From positions 46,847 to 110,846 of the forward strand of contig NZ_LMXH01000002.1 of NCBI RefSeq assembly GCF_001541095.1: a stretch of DNA of 64,000 bases, written 5' to 3'. The notes beneath the pieces are model-generated. The model had not been told where the DNA came from, searched no databases, and was given only the letters and a program-made list of their open reading frames with translations. The translations under genes were made by a program, and so were the position numbers. The stretch comes from Paenibacillus sp. FJAT-26967. Its GTDB lineage: Bacteria; Bacillota; Bacilli; Paenibacillales; NBRC-103111. This document shows, in pieces, positions 44,890 through 53,632 of the stretch (the first letter of the stretch is position 1; each line of letters opens with the position of its first letter).

Positions 44890-45957
44890 ATGCTGGATAA
44901 CGTATTGGCCTATCTGCCTGCTGCCGTGCGCGCCGCTGTTGCTTCGCTTCCGGTTTCTCTTCTCCATGTTGTGGAAGAAATCAGGATCCGGGAAGAGCGG
45001 CCGCTCGAAATCGTGTACGACAAGGGCAGCGCGTTTGTTACAGCAGATGGCAGGCAGACGGCTGGAGCAGACGATGCCTACAGGCCGACTCACGAGGAAT
45101 GCAGAGGATTGCTGGAGTTGTTGACCCGTCATTCGTTCTATTCGTTTGAGGAAGAGCTGAAAAGAGGGTATATTACGATGCCCGGCGGCCACCGGGTCGG
45201 CTTAGCCGGACAGGTGGTGCTTGAAGGCGGACAAGTTAAGCATATCCGGGAAGTCAGCTCATTCAATATCCGAATCGCCCGTGAGCTGAAAGGGGCAGGG
45301 AGCCCGCTGCTTCCCTATCTGATTCACACGGAATCAGGATGTATACACCATACGCTTGTTGTATCGCCGCCGCAGCAGGGCAAAACTACCTTGATCCGCG
45401 ATTTGGCACGGCTTATCAGCAGCGGGGAAGGAATTTCTTCCGCGGCCGGGGGGATCGGCTATAAAGTCGGAGTTGTAGATGAGAGGTCGGAGATAGCGGC
45501 CGCCGTCAAAGGCGTGCCGAGGTTTGACCTCGGTCCCCGGACCGATGTGCTGGATGCCTGTCCGAAGGCCGAAGGAATGATGATGATGATCCGCTCTATG
45601 TCGCCGGAAGTATTGATCGTGGATGAGATCGGCCGTCCGGAAGACGCGGAAGCCATCCATGAGGCCGTCCATGCGGGCATTCGGGTTATTGCGACAGCCC
45701 ACGGGCGTGACTTGGCCGATATCCGTCAGCGGCCCGTGCTTCGCGGCCTCTTGGCGGACGGTGTTTTCGGACGCTGTGCCGTGCTTGGCCGCTCCGGCGG
45801 CGGGCAGCGCAGCATGCGTGTCTATGATGCCGCAGGCAAGCTGGCGGCTGCACTTAGCCCGCCCAGCATCAGCTCGGCTTTAAGCGAGCTGAGAGGGCTT
45901 GGCAGCCGGGCGGCTATGGGCACACGGGGGCTCGTGCCTCCACCGGGCAAGCGTTGA
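44890..45957 (+). CDS. spoIIIAA: Stage III sporulation protein AA (ATPase)
   Basis: 355 residues, a secretion-type ATPase. Walker A in VVSPPQQGKTTLIRDLARL, Walker B-like EVLIVDEIGRPEDAEA and RSEIAAAVKG resemble SpoIIIAA/type II and IV secretion ATPases. It powers the mother-cell side of the channel that feeds the forespore after engulfment. It is ~45 residues longer than Bacillus SpoIIIAA, with a Pro/Gly/Ser/Ala-rich tail. Start ATG 44890 follows CCGGAGGAACGCTT. Confidence 0.95.
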   Translation: MLDNVLAYLPAAVRAAVASLPVSLLHVVEEIRIREERPLEIVYDKGSAFVTADGRQTAGADDAYRPTHEECRGLLELLTRHSFYSFEEELKRGYITMPGGHRVGLAGQVVLEGGQVKHIREVSSFNIRIARELKGAGSPLLPYLIHTESGCIHHTLVVSPPQQGKTTLIRDLARLISSGEGISSAAGGIGYKVGVVDERSEIAAAVKGVPRFDLGPRTDVLDACPKAEGMMMMIRSMSPEVLIVDEIGRPEDAEAIHEAVHAGIRVIATAHGRDLADIRQRPVLRGLLADGVFGRCAVLGRSGGGQRSMRVYDAAGKLAAALSPPSISSALSELRGLGSRAAMGTRGLVPPPGKR

Positions 45958-46018
45958 AGAGAAGCGGCGGCGGGGAGGGATAAGTACATACGCTGCGGGG
46001 TATTCAAGCGCCGCGTGC

Positions 46019-46056
46019 GCTGCACGAAGCAGCCTCGCACCGCTGCGCGAAGCAGC
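46019..46056. repeat. Two palindromes in the spoIIIAA-AB gap
   Basis: GCTGC-ACGAA-GCAGC (46019-46033) and GCTGC-GCGAA-GCAGC (46042-46056) are near-identical small hairpins 8 bases apart. They sit in a GC-rich 159-bp gap, where Bacillus has nearly abutting genes. Confidence 0.6.
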
Positions 46057-46116
46057 TTCCGCAGGGCATCATCACACCACCCCTTAGCATGCTGGCGGGG
46101 ACGAGGAGGAGTTCCG

Positions 46117-46638
46117 ATGTGGGTCAAATTGGCGGGAGCAGCCCTCGTGCTGGCGGCGGGTGCAGGTTTCGGCTTTGCCAAAGCGCGGAGTTACCGCCGT
46201 CGTCCGCAGCAAATCCGAAGCATGATCCAAGCGCTTCAGCGGCTTGAGACGGAAATCGTGTACGGCTCGACACCCCTTCCCGAAGCGTTTCGTACGCTTA
46301 GCCGGCAGTCCGGCGAACCCTTCTGCGGCATATTCCGCCAAGCGGCAGAGCGCCTGTCGGAGCCGAAAGACGACACGCTTAGCACCATCTGGGGCGAAGC
46401 GGTGCAGGGAGGCTGGCGGCGCTCATCCATGAAGCCTGCCGAAATGCAGATTGTCCTGCGGCTCGGACAGACGCTGGGCTTAAGCGACCGTACCGACCAG
46501 GCGAAGCACTTGCGCTTGTCGGTCCTGCAGCTGCAGGCGGAGGAAACGAATGCGGCGGAAGAACAGAAGCGTTATGAAGCGATGTGGAGAAGCTTGGGTG
46601 TGCTGGTCGGAGCATTGATCGTCATTTTGATGTATTAA
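46117..46638 (+). CDS. spoIIIAB: Stage III sporulation protein AB
   Basis: 173 residues. One helix at each end (VKLAGAALVLAAGAGFGFAKA; SLGVLVGALIVILMY) and a GspF-like cytoplasmic helical domain (RSMIQALQRLETEIVYGSTPLPEAF). It is thought to act as the membrane platform partner of SpoIIIAA. ATG 46117 follows GAGGAGGAGTTCCG; the frame extends upstream through the palindromic gap but without a ribosome site. Confidence 0.93.
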   Translation: MWVKLAGAALVLAAGAGFGFAKARSYRRRPQQIRSMIQALQRLETEIVYGSTPLPEAFRTLSRQSGEPFCGIFRQAAERLSEPKDDTLSTIWGEAVQGGWRRSSMKPAEMQIVLRLGQTLGLSDRTDQAKHLRLSVLQLQAEETNAAEEQKRYEAMWRSLGVLVGALIVILMY

Positions 46639-46652
46639 GTGGGGTGCCTAGC

Positions 46653-46856
46653 ATGAACGTAGATGTCAATGCCATTTTTCAGATCGCCGGCATCGGAATT
46701 ATTATCGCGATGATCCATACGGTTCTGAAGCAGATGGGAAAAGAAGACATGGCGCATTGGGTGACGGTCATCGGTTTCGTCGTCGTTCTCTTTATGGTGG
46801 TGAGGCTGCTGGATACCCTGTTCCAGGAAATCAAAACGATCTTTCTGTTCCAGTAG
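46653..46856 (+). CDS. spoIIIAC: Stage III sporulation protein AC
   Basis: 67 residues, two membrane helices (IFQIAGIGIIIAMIHTVLKQMGKED; WVTVIGFVVVLFMVVRLL). The size and the KEDMAHWVT loop fit SpoIIIAC, a small channel membrane subunit related to SpoIIIAD. Start ATG 46653, with AGTGGGGTG upstream; the longer reading from 46584 lies inside spoIIIAB. Confidence 0.93.
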   Translation: MNVDVNAIFQIAGIGIIIAMIHTVLKQMGKEDMAHWVTVIGFVVVLFMVVRLLDTLFQEIKTIFLFQ

Positions 46857-46865
46857 GGGGCTGCC

Positions 46866-47255
46866 GTGGAGATCATTCAGATCGTTGGGCTCGGGTTAAT
46901 CGCCACCGTCCTCACTCTCATTATCAAAGAGCAGAAACCGATGTTTGCCTTCCTGCTTGCGGCGTTTACAGGCATTCTTATTTTTCTTTTTCTGGTGGGT
47001 AAAATTGCTTCCGTTATTGAAGTGCTGGAAAATCTGGCTCAGCGCTCGGGAGTTAATATGATTTTTCTGAAAACCATTCTCAAGATTATCGGCATTGCTT
47101 ATATCGCTGAATTCGGCGCTCAAATCGTCCGCGATGCAGGCCAGGAGTCGGTTGCTTCCAAGATTGAATTAGCCGGCAAAATTCTTATTATGGTGATGGC
47201 AATTCCCATTATTACCGTCATTATCGAAACAGTGGTCAAGCTTATTCCCGGATAA
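46866..47255 (+). CDS. spoIIIAD: Stage III sporulation protein AD
   Basis: 129 residues and about three to four membrane helices; its C-terminal half is related to SpoIIIAC (FLKTILKIIGIAYIAEFGAQIVRDAGQ, IELAGKILIMVMAIPIITVIIETV). A membrane subunit of the feeding channel. Start GTG 46866 follows AGGGGGCTGCC. Nine bases after spoIIIAC. Confidence 0.93.
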   Translation: MEIIQIVGLGLIATVLTLIIKEQKPMFAFLLAAFTGILIFLFLVGKIASVIEVLENLAQRSGVNMIFLKTILKIIGIAYIAEFGAQIVRDAGQESVASKIELAGKILIMVMAIPIITVIIETVVKLIPG

Positions 47256-47313
47256 AAAGTGGACAGGCAGCCGGAACACCCTCGGACACCTGGACTGGAC
47301 AGGAGGGAACACA

Positions 47314-48498
47314 TTGCCGCAGCAGATATCGCACCGCAATTGGACAACGCTCGTACTTATATCCGCACTCTTCGTCAGCTTCCTCGGACAGATCTGGGCG
47401 CAGAACCCGATAGATAGTCTGGTGCAGCAGCAAGCCAGCCATCTCGATACGAATTCAGTCGAAACGTTCTGGAACAAGCTAATCAAGGATTACGGAGGGT
47501 ACTTCCCGGAAAACAGGCCGCCGACCTTCGCCGATCTGCTCTCAGGTGCGAAATCCCTCGACATGACGGGGATTTTGAAAGGCGCTCTGCGCTATTTCTT
47601 TCATGAGATTGTCGTTAACGGCAAGCTGCTTGTGTCTATCGTCATTCTGACGGTATTCTCCATGCTGCTGGAAACGCTGCAAAGCTCCTTTGAACGTAAT
47701 AACGTGAGTAAAGTCGCATTTATTATTTCGTATCTGGTTCTGCTGATTATTGCTGTCAACAGTTTTCAGGTCGCCATTGATTATGCCAAATCGGCTATAT
47801 CTTCGATGATTCATTTTATGATTGCGCTCATGCCGCTGCTGCTATCCCTGCTGGCTTCGACGGGCGGGATCACCTCTGTAGCTGTGCTGCACCCGCTGAT
47901 CGTATTTATGATCCATGCGGTGGGTACGGTTATTTACCTGTTCGTATTCCCCCTCCTGTTTATTTCGGCTGTTCTGCATATCGTCAGCTCCATGTCGGAC
48001 AAGTATAAAGTGACCCAACTCGCGAATTTGCTTCAGAAAATCAGTCTGGGAGTGCTTGGCGTGTTCCTGACCGTTTTTCTGGGTGTGATTTCCGTGCAGG
48101 GAAGCATGGGAGCCATAACGGACGGCGTAACGCTGCGAACCGCCAAGTACATAGCCGGGAACTTCGTTCCGGTTGTGGGCCGGTTGTTCTCGGATGCGAC
48201 AGAGACCGTGCTGGGCGCATCACTGCTGGTCAAGAATGCGGTAGGGCTTGTCGGTGTGGTGATCGTCATCGTGATCTGCGCTTTTCCGGCAATCAAAATT
48301 TTGGCGCTGGCGCTAATCTATCATGTCTGCGCAGCGGTTATGCAGCCTCTGGGCAACAGCCCGATTATCGGGTGCCTGTCCACGATCGGCAAGAGCATGA
48401 TCTACGTCTTTGCGTCGCTGGCAGCGGTTGGGCTGATGTTTTTCCTGGCTTTGACGATTATGATTGCGGCAGGCAATATGGCCGTTATGGTGCGATAA
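47314..48498 (+). CDS. spoIIIAE: Stage III sporulation protein AE
   Basis: 394 residues. An N-terminal signal or anchor (TTLVLISALFVSFLGQIWA) is followed by an extracytoplasmic segment and about seven membrane helices, with conserved blocks MLLETLQSSFERNNVSKVAF and VQGSMGAITDGVTLRTAKYIAGNFVPVVG. A large membrane core protein of the channel. Start is TTG 47314 after CAGGAGGGAACACA. Confidence 0.95.
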   Translation: MPQQISHRNWTTLVLISALFVSFLGQIWAQNPIDSLVQQQASHLDTNSVETFWNKLIKDYGGYFPENRPPTFADLLSGAKSLDMTGILKGALRYFFHEIVVNGKLLVSIVILTVFSMLLETLQSSFERNNVSKVAFIISYLVLLIIAVNSFQVAIDYAKSAISSMIHFMIALMPLLLSLLASTGGITSVAVLHPLIVFMIHAVGTVIYLFVFPLLFISAVLHIVSSMSDKYKVTQLANLLQKISLGVLGVFLTVFLGVISVQGSMGAITDGVTLRTAKYIAGNFVPVVGRLFSDATETVLGASLLVKNAVGLVGVVIVIVICAFPAIKILALALIYHVCAAVMQPLGNSPIIGCLSTIGKSMIYVFASLAAVGLMFFLALTIMIAAGNMAVMVR

Positions 48499-48625
48499 TG
48501 GATAACTTTTCAAAAAAAACCGGCATATTTGTTTCCGAAAGCAAATATATACAAGCATAGGCGAACAAGCTCAGGCAGCCTGCCGGGATCATCAGAGGCT
48601 GTTCGCCTGGAAGGAGGCTTCTGCC

Positions 48626-49480
48626 GTGGACTGGCTGAGCGGCTGGCTCAAGACGATCGTTGCGCTTATCCTTCTCGCGACGTTTATCGAATTGATGCTC
48701 CCGACGAGCAAAATGCAGCGTTACGTAAGGACGGCGATGAGCCTGTTCATTCTTCTGACGCTGCTGTCCCCCGTGCTGGAAATAACCCGCAAAGGATGGG
48801 ACCCCGGCAAGCTGCTTGCTGCTGCGCAGCTGGAGCAGAATCAGCAGGGGATCCAGGCGGTGGGGGCCAGCGGGTCATCCGGACTTAAGTCCGGCCTCCC
48901 GGCCGCCGAGCCGGCCTCTCTGGAAGCGGTCCTGCAGCAGTCGGACCGGTTGAAGGCGGAGAATCAGCGGCAGGCACAGCGCCTGCTGGAGGAAGATCTT
49001 GCTGCGGGGATGAAACAAGAACTGCAGCAGCAGACGGTCTATCCCATCCGTGAGCTGCGGGTCACGACAGAACTCGGCGGCAAGGTGAATCCTTCCGTTA
49101 CCCGCGTGCAAATCCTGCTGGATGAACCGGATTCACCTGCCGGCAGTCCGTCCCGCAGCTCCGGCGGATCCGGCAGTGCTGCGGCGGATGCAGGCGGCAG
49201 TGGCGCAGGAAGTACCGGCGCCGGCGATTTGCCGCAGAACGGCCCAATCGCGGAGATGGAGCCGGTCGCACCTGTGGCCCGGGTGGAGATTTCCACCGAG
49301 CCTATAGGGGGGGCCGCCAGCTTGCCCGCAGCCCCGGTAGAAGCATCCGCAGCTGCGGGCAGGCTTACCGCAGCGCAGCAAGAAGCGGCAGCCCGGCTGG
49401 TTACAGCTGTTCAGCTCGGCTGGCAGGTAGATCCCACTCACATTTCGGTGCAATGGACGAAGGAGCGAATGAAGCTTTAG
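48626..49480 (+). CDS. spoIIIAF: Stage III sporulation protein AF, with low-complexity insertion
   Basis: 284 residues, against about 206 in Bacillus. Two membrane helices at the N-terminus (LKTIVALILLATFIELMLP; AMSLFILLTLLSPVLEI), then a coiled region and a split ring-building-motif-like domain. Residues ~168-245 are a Ser/Gly/Ala/Pro-rich low-complexity stretch (GSPSRSSGGSGSAAADAGG) inside the C-terminal domain, which resumes as VDPTHISVQW. Start GTG 48626 after AAGGAGGCTTCTGCC. The insertion splits the domain; function is probably kept. Confidence 0.88.
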   Translation: MDWLSGWLKTIVALILLATFIELMLPTSKMQRYVRTAMSLFILLTLLSPVLEITRKGWDPGKLLAAAQLEQNQQGIQAVGASGSSGLKSGLPAAEPASLEAVLQQSDRLKAENQRQAQRLLEEDLAAGMKQELQQQTVYPIRELRVTTELGGKVNPSVTRVQILLDEPDSPAGSPSRSSGGSGSAAADAGGSGAGSTGAGDLPQNGPIAEMEPVAPVARVEISTEPIGGAASLPAAPVEASAAAGRLTAAQQEAAARLVTAVQLGWQVDPTHISVQWTKERMKL

Positions 49481-49523
49481 AACCACCAGAATATGCGGCA
49501 GGGAGCGATGGTGAGGTGAGCGG

Positions 49524-50165
49524 ATGGGCTTTTGGAAGCAGTGGAAAAGCAAACTATTCGGGGCAGGCGAGGATGGCAAACGTTCCAGTTCTTTTCTATG
49601 GATTATACTGCTTGGTCTGGTCGGTGCCGCCCTGATGATTATGAGCTCGTTTCTGAACTTTAAAGAAATCGATCCTTCAGGCGACAGCAGGGCCTCTCCG
49701 GCTTCGCAGCCGAGCAGCGAGACATTCATAGGCGGAGCGGCCAAGGAGAAGACGCCTTTCCGGGATTATGAGCTGGCATACGAATCCCGGCTCCGGGACA
49801 TTCTCCGTAAAATAGTCGGCGTAGGCGATGTGGAAGTACTCGTTACGATCGAATCCACCGAAGAAATCGTCGTGGAGAAAGATACGAAAGACTCGGAGCA
49901 GGTAACGACGGAAAAAGACACCAATGGAGCCTCGCGTAACATTTCACAGATCACCAAAGAAGGCAAAGTGGTTCTGTATCAGGTATCCAGTGACCAGCAG
50001 CCGCTTGTGGTCAAGACGATTAAACCCAAGGTAAGCGGCGTACTTGTCGTAGCCAAGGGGGTCGAAGACATGACAGTCAAAAAAATGATGACAGAAGCCG
50101 TTGCCCGTGGTATTGATGTGCCGGTTCACCGCATTTCTGTCCTTCCGCGAAAGCAGGCAGAATAG
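49524..50165 (+). CDS. spoIIIAG: Stage III sporulation protein AG
   Basis: 213 residues. One membrane helix (FLWIILLGLVGAALMIMSSFL), then a YscJ/FliF-like ring domain (YESRLRDILRKIVGVGDVEVLVTIESTEEIVVEKD ... KPKVSGVLVVAKGVEDMTVKKMMTEAVARGIDVPVHRISVLP). It forms the 30-fold ring in the intermembrane space on the mother-cell side. Start ATG 49524 follows GGTGAGGTGAGCGG. Confidence 0.95.
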   Translation: MGFWKQWKSKLFGAGEDGKRSSSFLWIILLGLVGAALMIMSSFLNFKEIDPSGDSRASPASQPSSETFIGGAAKEKTPFRDYELAYESRLRDILRKIVGVGDVEVLVTIESTEEIVVEKDTKDSEQVTTEKDTNGASRNISQITKEGKVVLYQVSSDQQPLVVKTIKPKVSGVLVVAKGVEDMTVKKMMTEAVARGIDVPVHRISVLPRKQAE

Positions 50166-50213
50166 CAGCAAATTGCTCGTTCATCAACCATTATCCGCAA
50201 GGAGGAATATCAA

Positions 50214-50990
50214 ATGAATGCCAAAAGACAAACAATTTGGCTCGTTTCCATGCTGAGCCTGATGGTCGTACTTTCCGCTTATTACCTTTTTACAGAGGAT
50301 GTAGACAAAATGGATTTGGCCTCTAATGCGCCCAAAACAGAAGAGGTTAAAATCGACTTGAGTCAGGTGACGCCGGATCAGGCCGCAGCCATGCAAACAG
50401 GCAAAACGACTGCCGCGGATGCTAAAACGGGCGACAAGGCTTCAGATGCAGCCAAGACGGACCCGGCGAAATCGGCCGATGCCAAAGCTGCGGACCCCAA
50501 AGCCGCAGATCCGAAAGCAGCAGATCCGAAATCCGGAGAGAAGACGCCAGCCGATAAATCTGCAGCCAAGGATGGCAAAGAAGAAGCGGCTCCGGTATCG
50601 GCTGACGCGAAAGTACTTCAGCAAATGCAGGCCAGCAGCAAATCCGGACGTGATTATTTGACCAAGCTCCAGCTTGAGCGCAACGATCAATTGGCCGCAC
50701 AAACGGAGAAACTGCTGACGACAATTACAGATAATAAACAGTCGGCCGAAGCGGTCAGCAAAGCGCAGCAGCAGCTTCAGCAGATTGAAGATACGGTAAC
50801 GCGCGTCACGAATGTCGAGGATGTGCTGTCTAAAGATTACCCGAATGCTGTGCTGACTCAGGAAGGAAGCAAATGGAAAGTTACCGTTCAAGCCGAGAAG
50901 CTGGAAAAAAGCCAGGCTGTATCCATCGTAGAAACCGTGATGAAGGAACTGAACGTTGGGCCTGAAGTTGCCGTTCAATACATTAAGTAA
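50214..50990 (+). CDS. spoIIIAH: Stage III sporulation protein AH, with extended repeat linker
   Basis: 258 residues, against about 218 in Bacillus. N-terminal helix (TIWLVSMLSLMVVLSAYYLF), then a long Ala/Lys/Asp linker (residues ~60-131) that includes three tandem KAADP units (~91-105), and a C-terminal ring domain (RDYLTKLQLERNDQLAAQTEKLL ... VQAEKLEKSQAVSIVETVMKELNV). It binds forespore SpoIIQ to zip the two membranes and build the channel. The longer linker may span a wider gap. RBS AAGGAGGAATATCAA. Confidence 0.94.
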   Translation: MNAKRQTIWLVSMLSLMVVLSAYYLFTEDVDKMDLASNAPKTEEVKIDLSQVTPDQAAAMQTGKTTAADAKTGDKASDAAKTDPAKSADAKAADPKAADPKAADPKSGEKTPADKSAAKDGKEEAAPVSADAKVLQQMQASSKSGRDYLTKLQLERNDQLAAQTEKLLTTITDNKQSAEAVSKAQQQLQQIEDTVTRVTNVEDVLSKDYPNAVLTQEGSKWKVTVQAEKLEKSQAVSIVETVMKELNVGPEVAVQYIK

Positions 50991-50998
50991 TCTGTAAA

Positions 50999-51131
50999 AA
51001 TTTAGAAAATTTCTAAATTACCTGACAAGTAAAGAGGATTTAAGCGGTGGCGAATCGAATAAGGAATAAAGATCAGTGGAAAAGAGTCCGGATAACTGGA
51101 CTCTTTCCATTTCTTGAGGTTGTGATATAAT
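50999..51131 (+). promoter_or_regulatory. End of the spoIIIA operon and promoter of accBC
   Basis: A perfect palindrome AATTTAGAAA-A-TTTCTAAATT (50999-51019) comes first. A terminator follows: AAAGAGTCC (51080-51088) pairs with GGACTCTTT (51097-51105). The right arm overlaps TTTCCA (51103-51108), the -35 of a promoter with a 17-base spacer and the extended -10 TGATATAAT (51123-51131). Thus accBC has its own vegetative start. The palindrome does not match the FapR consensus. Confidence 0.65.
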
Positions 51132-51182
51132 ACATACGTCGTATTACGGCATCGGTTCACCATTTTTGAAGGAGTGACATGG

Positions 51183-51680
51183 ATGTTCAAGTTGAGTGAA
51201 ATTAAAGAATTGATGAAACTAATGGACCAGACGTCCCTGCAGGAACTCGAAATCGAGAATGAGGGTACGCGTCTCCTTATACGCAAACCCAATAAAACCG
51301 AGTCCGTGGTTGTGACGAGCGCACCGCTGCAGCAGACATACGCGCCGGTTAACCCGCAGACAGCTGCACCTGCACTATCTGTACAGGCGTCTGTACCGGT
51401 TGGTTCAAATGTGGACGAGCAGAAGGAATCGGATTCCGGATTACATAAAATCGTGTCACCTATGGTCGGAACATTCTACGAAGCAGCATCCCCCGGCTCC
51501 GCCCCGTTTGTGTCCAAAGGATCTAAAGTCAGCGATAAGACCGCTGTGTGCATTATCGAAGCGATGAAGCTGATGAATGAGATTGAGGCGGAAATCAAAG
51601 GCGAAATCGTCGAAGTGCTGGTTCAGAACGGCCAGTTAGTGGAATACGGCCAGCCTCTGTTCTTGGTGAAGCCGGAGTGA
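51183..51680 (+). CDS. accB: Acetyl-CoA carboxylase biotin carboxyl carrier protein
   Basis: 165 residues. An N-terminal helical region ([35 protein letters not shown]), a Pro/Ala/Gln linker and a C-terminal biotinyl domain with [24 protein letters not shown], where Lys of EAMKL is biotinylated. It carries CO2 between AccC and AccAD for malonyl-CoA synthesis. ATG 51183 is used; AAGGAGTG lies 8 bases upstream. Confidence 0.97.
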   Translation: MFKLSEIKELMKLMDQTSLQELEIENEGTRLLIRKPNKTESVVVTSAPLQQTYAPVNPQTAAPALSVQASVPVGSNVDEQKESDSGLHKIVSPMVGTFYEAASPGSAPFVSKGSKVSDKTAVCIIEAMKLMNEIEAEIKGEIVEVLVQNGQLVEYGQPLFLVKPE

Positions 51681-51697
51681 TTGAACGGAGGGAAGCT

Positions 51698-53056
51698 ATG
51701 CGTTTTCAGAAAGTCTTAATTGCTAACCGTGGTGAAATTGCTGTACGCATTATCCGTGCCTGCCGTGAACTGGGCATTCAGTCCATTGCCGTGTATTCGG
51801 AAGCCGACCGTGATGCACTGCATGTAAGAATGGCAGACGAAGCTTACTGCATCGGACCGACAGCATCCAAAGACAGCTATCTTAATTTTACAAATATTAT
51901 GAGTGTGGCTACACTTACGGATGCAGATGCCATCCATCCCGGTTATGGCTTCCTTGCAGAGAATGCCGATTTTGCCGAGATTTGTGAGAGCTGCAATATT
52001 ACTTTTATCGGTCCTTCTCCGGAAGCCATTACGAGAATGGGGGACAAGGCCGTCGCGAAGCAGACCATGAAAGACGCGGGCGTACCGGTTATTCCGGGTT
52101 CCGACGGTCTGATTGAAGATCTGGATGAAGCGATCCGCCTTGGACGTGAAATCGGCTATCCGGTCATTATCAAGGCTACTGCAGGCGGAGGCGGTAAAGG
52201 CATCCGTATTGCGGAGAGCGAAGACATGCTCGTCCAGCACATCACAACTGCCCAGCAGGAAGCGGAACTGAACTTCGGTAATTCCGGCGTTTATCTGGAG
52301 AAATACTTAACCGGCATGAAACATGTCGAGATTCAAATCATTGCGGACAAGCATGGCAATGCCGTTCACCTCGGAGAGCGCGATTGTTCCGTGCAGCGCC
52401 GGAGACAGAAGCTTGTGGAGGAAGCTCCATGCCCGACCCTCTCTCCGGAAACCCGCCAGGCTATGGGGGATGCGGCTGTCCGCGCCGCCAAGGCTGTTAA
52501 TTACTCCGGAGCAGGTACACTGGAGTTTCTGCTCGGACCGGATGGGAATTTTTACTTTATGGAAATGAACACCCGGATTCAAGTCGAACACCCGGTGACC
52601 GAGTACGTAACGGGGGTTGACCTGATTAAAGAAATGATCCGCGCGGCCGAAGGCCATCCACTGCCGTTTACGCAGGAAGATATTCAGATTAACGGGTGGG
52701 CAATTGAATGCCGGATTAACGCTGAGGACTCCGAGCGGAATTTTATGCCCTCACCTGGCCGCGTTGACTTCTATCTGCCTCCGGGCGGAATTGGTGTCCG
52801 TGTAGACAGCGCCGCTTATCCGGGCTACGTCATTCCTCCGCATTATGACTCCATGATCGCCAAACTGATCGTTTGGGGAGCGACTCGTGAAGAAGCCGTT
52901 AACCGTATGAAACGCGCGCTTGCCGAATTTGCAATCGATGGCGTTCATACGACGATACCGTTTCATTTGAAACTTCTTAATCATCGTAAATTCCTTAGCG
53001 GGGATTTCGATATTAAGTTCCTCGAAGACCATGACGTGAACGATCCGGAGTCCTAG
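51698..53056 (+). CDS. accC: Acetyl-CoA carboxylase biotin carboxylase subunit
   Basis: 452 residues. ATP-grasp enzyme: [25 protein letters not shown] at the start, [13 protein letters not shown] (Gly-rich loop), [14 protein letters not shown] (metal/biotin site) and a C-terminal biotin carboxylase domain. It carboxylates the biotin on AccB with ATP and bicarbonate. Start ATG 51698 follows ACGGAGGGAAGCT. It forms a two-gene unit with accB; accA and accD are not in the window. Confidence 0.97.
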   Translation: MRFQKVLIANRGEIAVRIIRACRELGIQSIAVYSEADRDALHVRMADEAYCIGPTASKDSYLNFTNIMSVATLTDADAIHPGYGFLAENADFAEICESCNITFIGPSPEAITRMGDKAVAKQTMKDAGVPVIPGSDGLIEDLDEAIRLGREIGYPVIIKATAGGGGKGIRIAESEDMLVQHITTAQQEAELNFGNSGVYLEKYLTGMKHVEIQIIADKHGNAVHLGERDCSVQRRRQKLVEEAPCPTLSPETRQAMGDAAVRAAKAVNYSGAGTLEFLLGPDGNFYFMEMNTRIQVEHPVTEYVTGVDLIKEMIRAAEGHPLPFTQEDIQINGWAIECRINAEDSERNFMPSPGRVDFYLPPGGIGVRVDSAAYPGYVIPPHYDSMIAKLIVWGATREEAVNRMKRALAEFAIDGVHTTIPFHLKLLNHRKFLSGDFDIKFLEDHDVNDPES

Positions 53057-53143
53057 ACCCGGATTCGTTGTCATAAATTTGGCGGAATGGTATAGTATTA
53101 AATTAATGGGCTTATCCCAAACGTGCAGGAGGTGTGCATAAGA

Positions 53144-53554
53144 ATGACGATGATTGCAGCGGATTATGAGAAGACAGATATGGGCACCATTCAAATCGCG
53201 CCGGAAGTGATTGAAGTGATCGCAGGTCTTGCGACTGTTGAAGTTGAAGGTGTTGCGGGCATGAGCGGCGGTTTTGTCAACGGGATCACCGAACTCTTGG
53301 GCCGCAAAAATTTTGCCAAAGGTATTAAGGTTGAAGTAGGCCAGCGTGAAGCGGCTATCGATGTTTCGATCGTAATGGAATTTGGCCACCGCATTCCGGA
53401 AGTGGCAGGCAAGATCCAGCAGAACGTCAAGCAGGCGATCGAGTCCATGACGGGTCTGAGCGTGGTGGAAGTGAACGTACACATTCACGACGTCCAGTTC
53501 AAAGCGGCGGAGAAGCCTGTAGAAGAAGAAACAGCGGTAAACCGTGTCAAATAA
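53144..53554 (+). CDS. yqhY: Asp23/Gls24 family envelope stress protein YqhY
   Basis: 136 residues. GTIQIAPEVIEVIAGLATVEVEGVAGMSGG and the C-terminal VVEVNVHIHDVQF define the Asp23/Gls24 family. In Bacillus yqhY follows accBC, and its loss perturbs acetyl-CoA carboxylase; the mechanism is not settled. Start ATG 53144 follows CAGGAGGTGTGCATAAGA. A hairpin without a T-run (AACCCCC ... GGGGGTT, about 53576-53602) separates it from amaP. Confidence 0.93.
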   Translation: MTMIAADYEKTDMGTIQIAPEVIEVIAGLATVEVEGVAGMSGGFVNGITELLGRKNFAKGIKVEVGQREAAIDVSIVMEFGHRIPEVAGKIQQNVKQAIESMTGLSVVEVNVHIHDVQFKAAEKPVEEETAVNRVK

Positions 53555-53632
53555 TAAATAGCAGCGGCTACATCTAACCCCCAACCGCGAAGGACGGGGG
53601 TTCCTCACTTATTTCGGAAGGAGCCAACAGCT

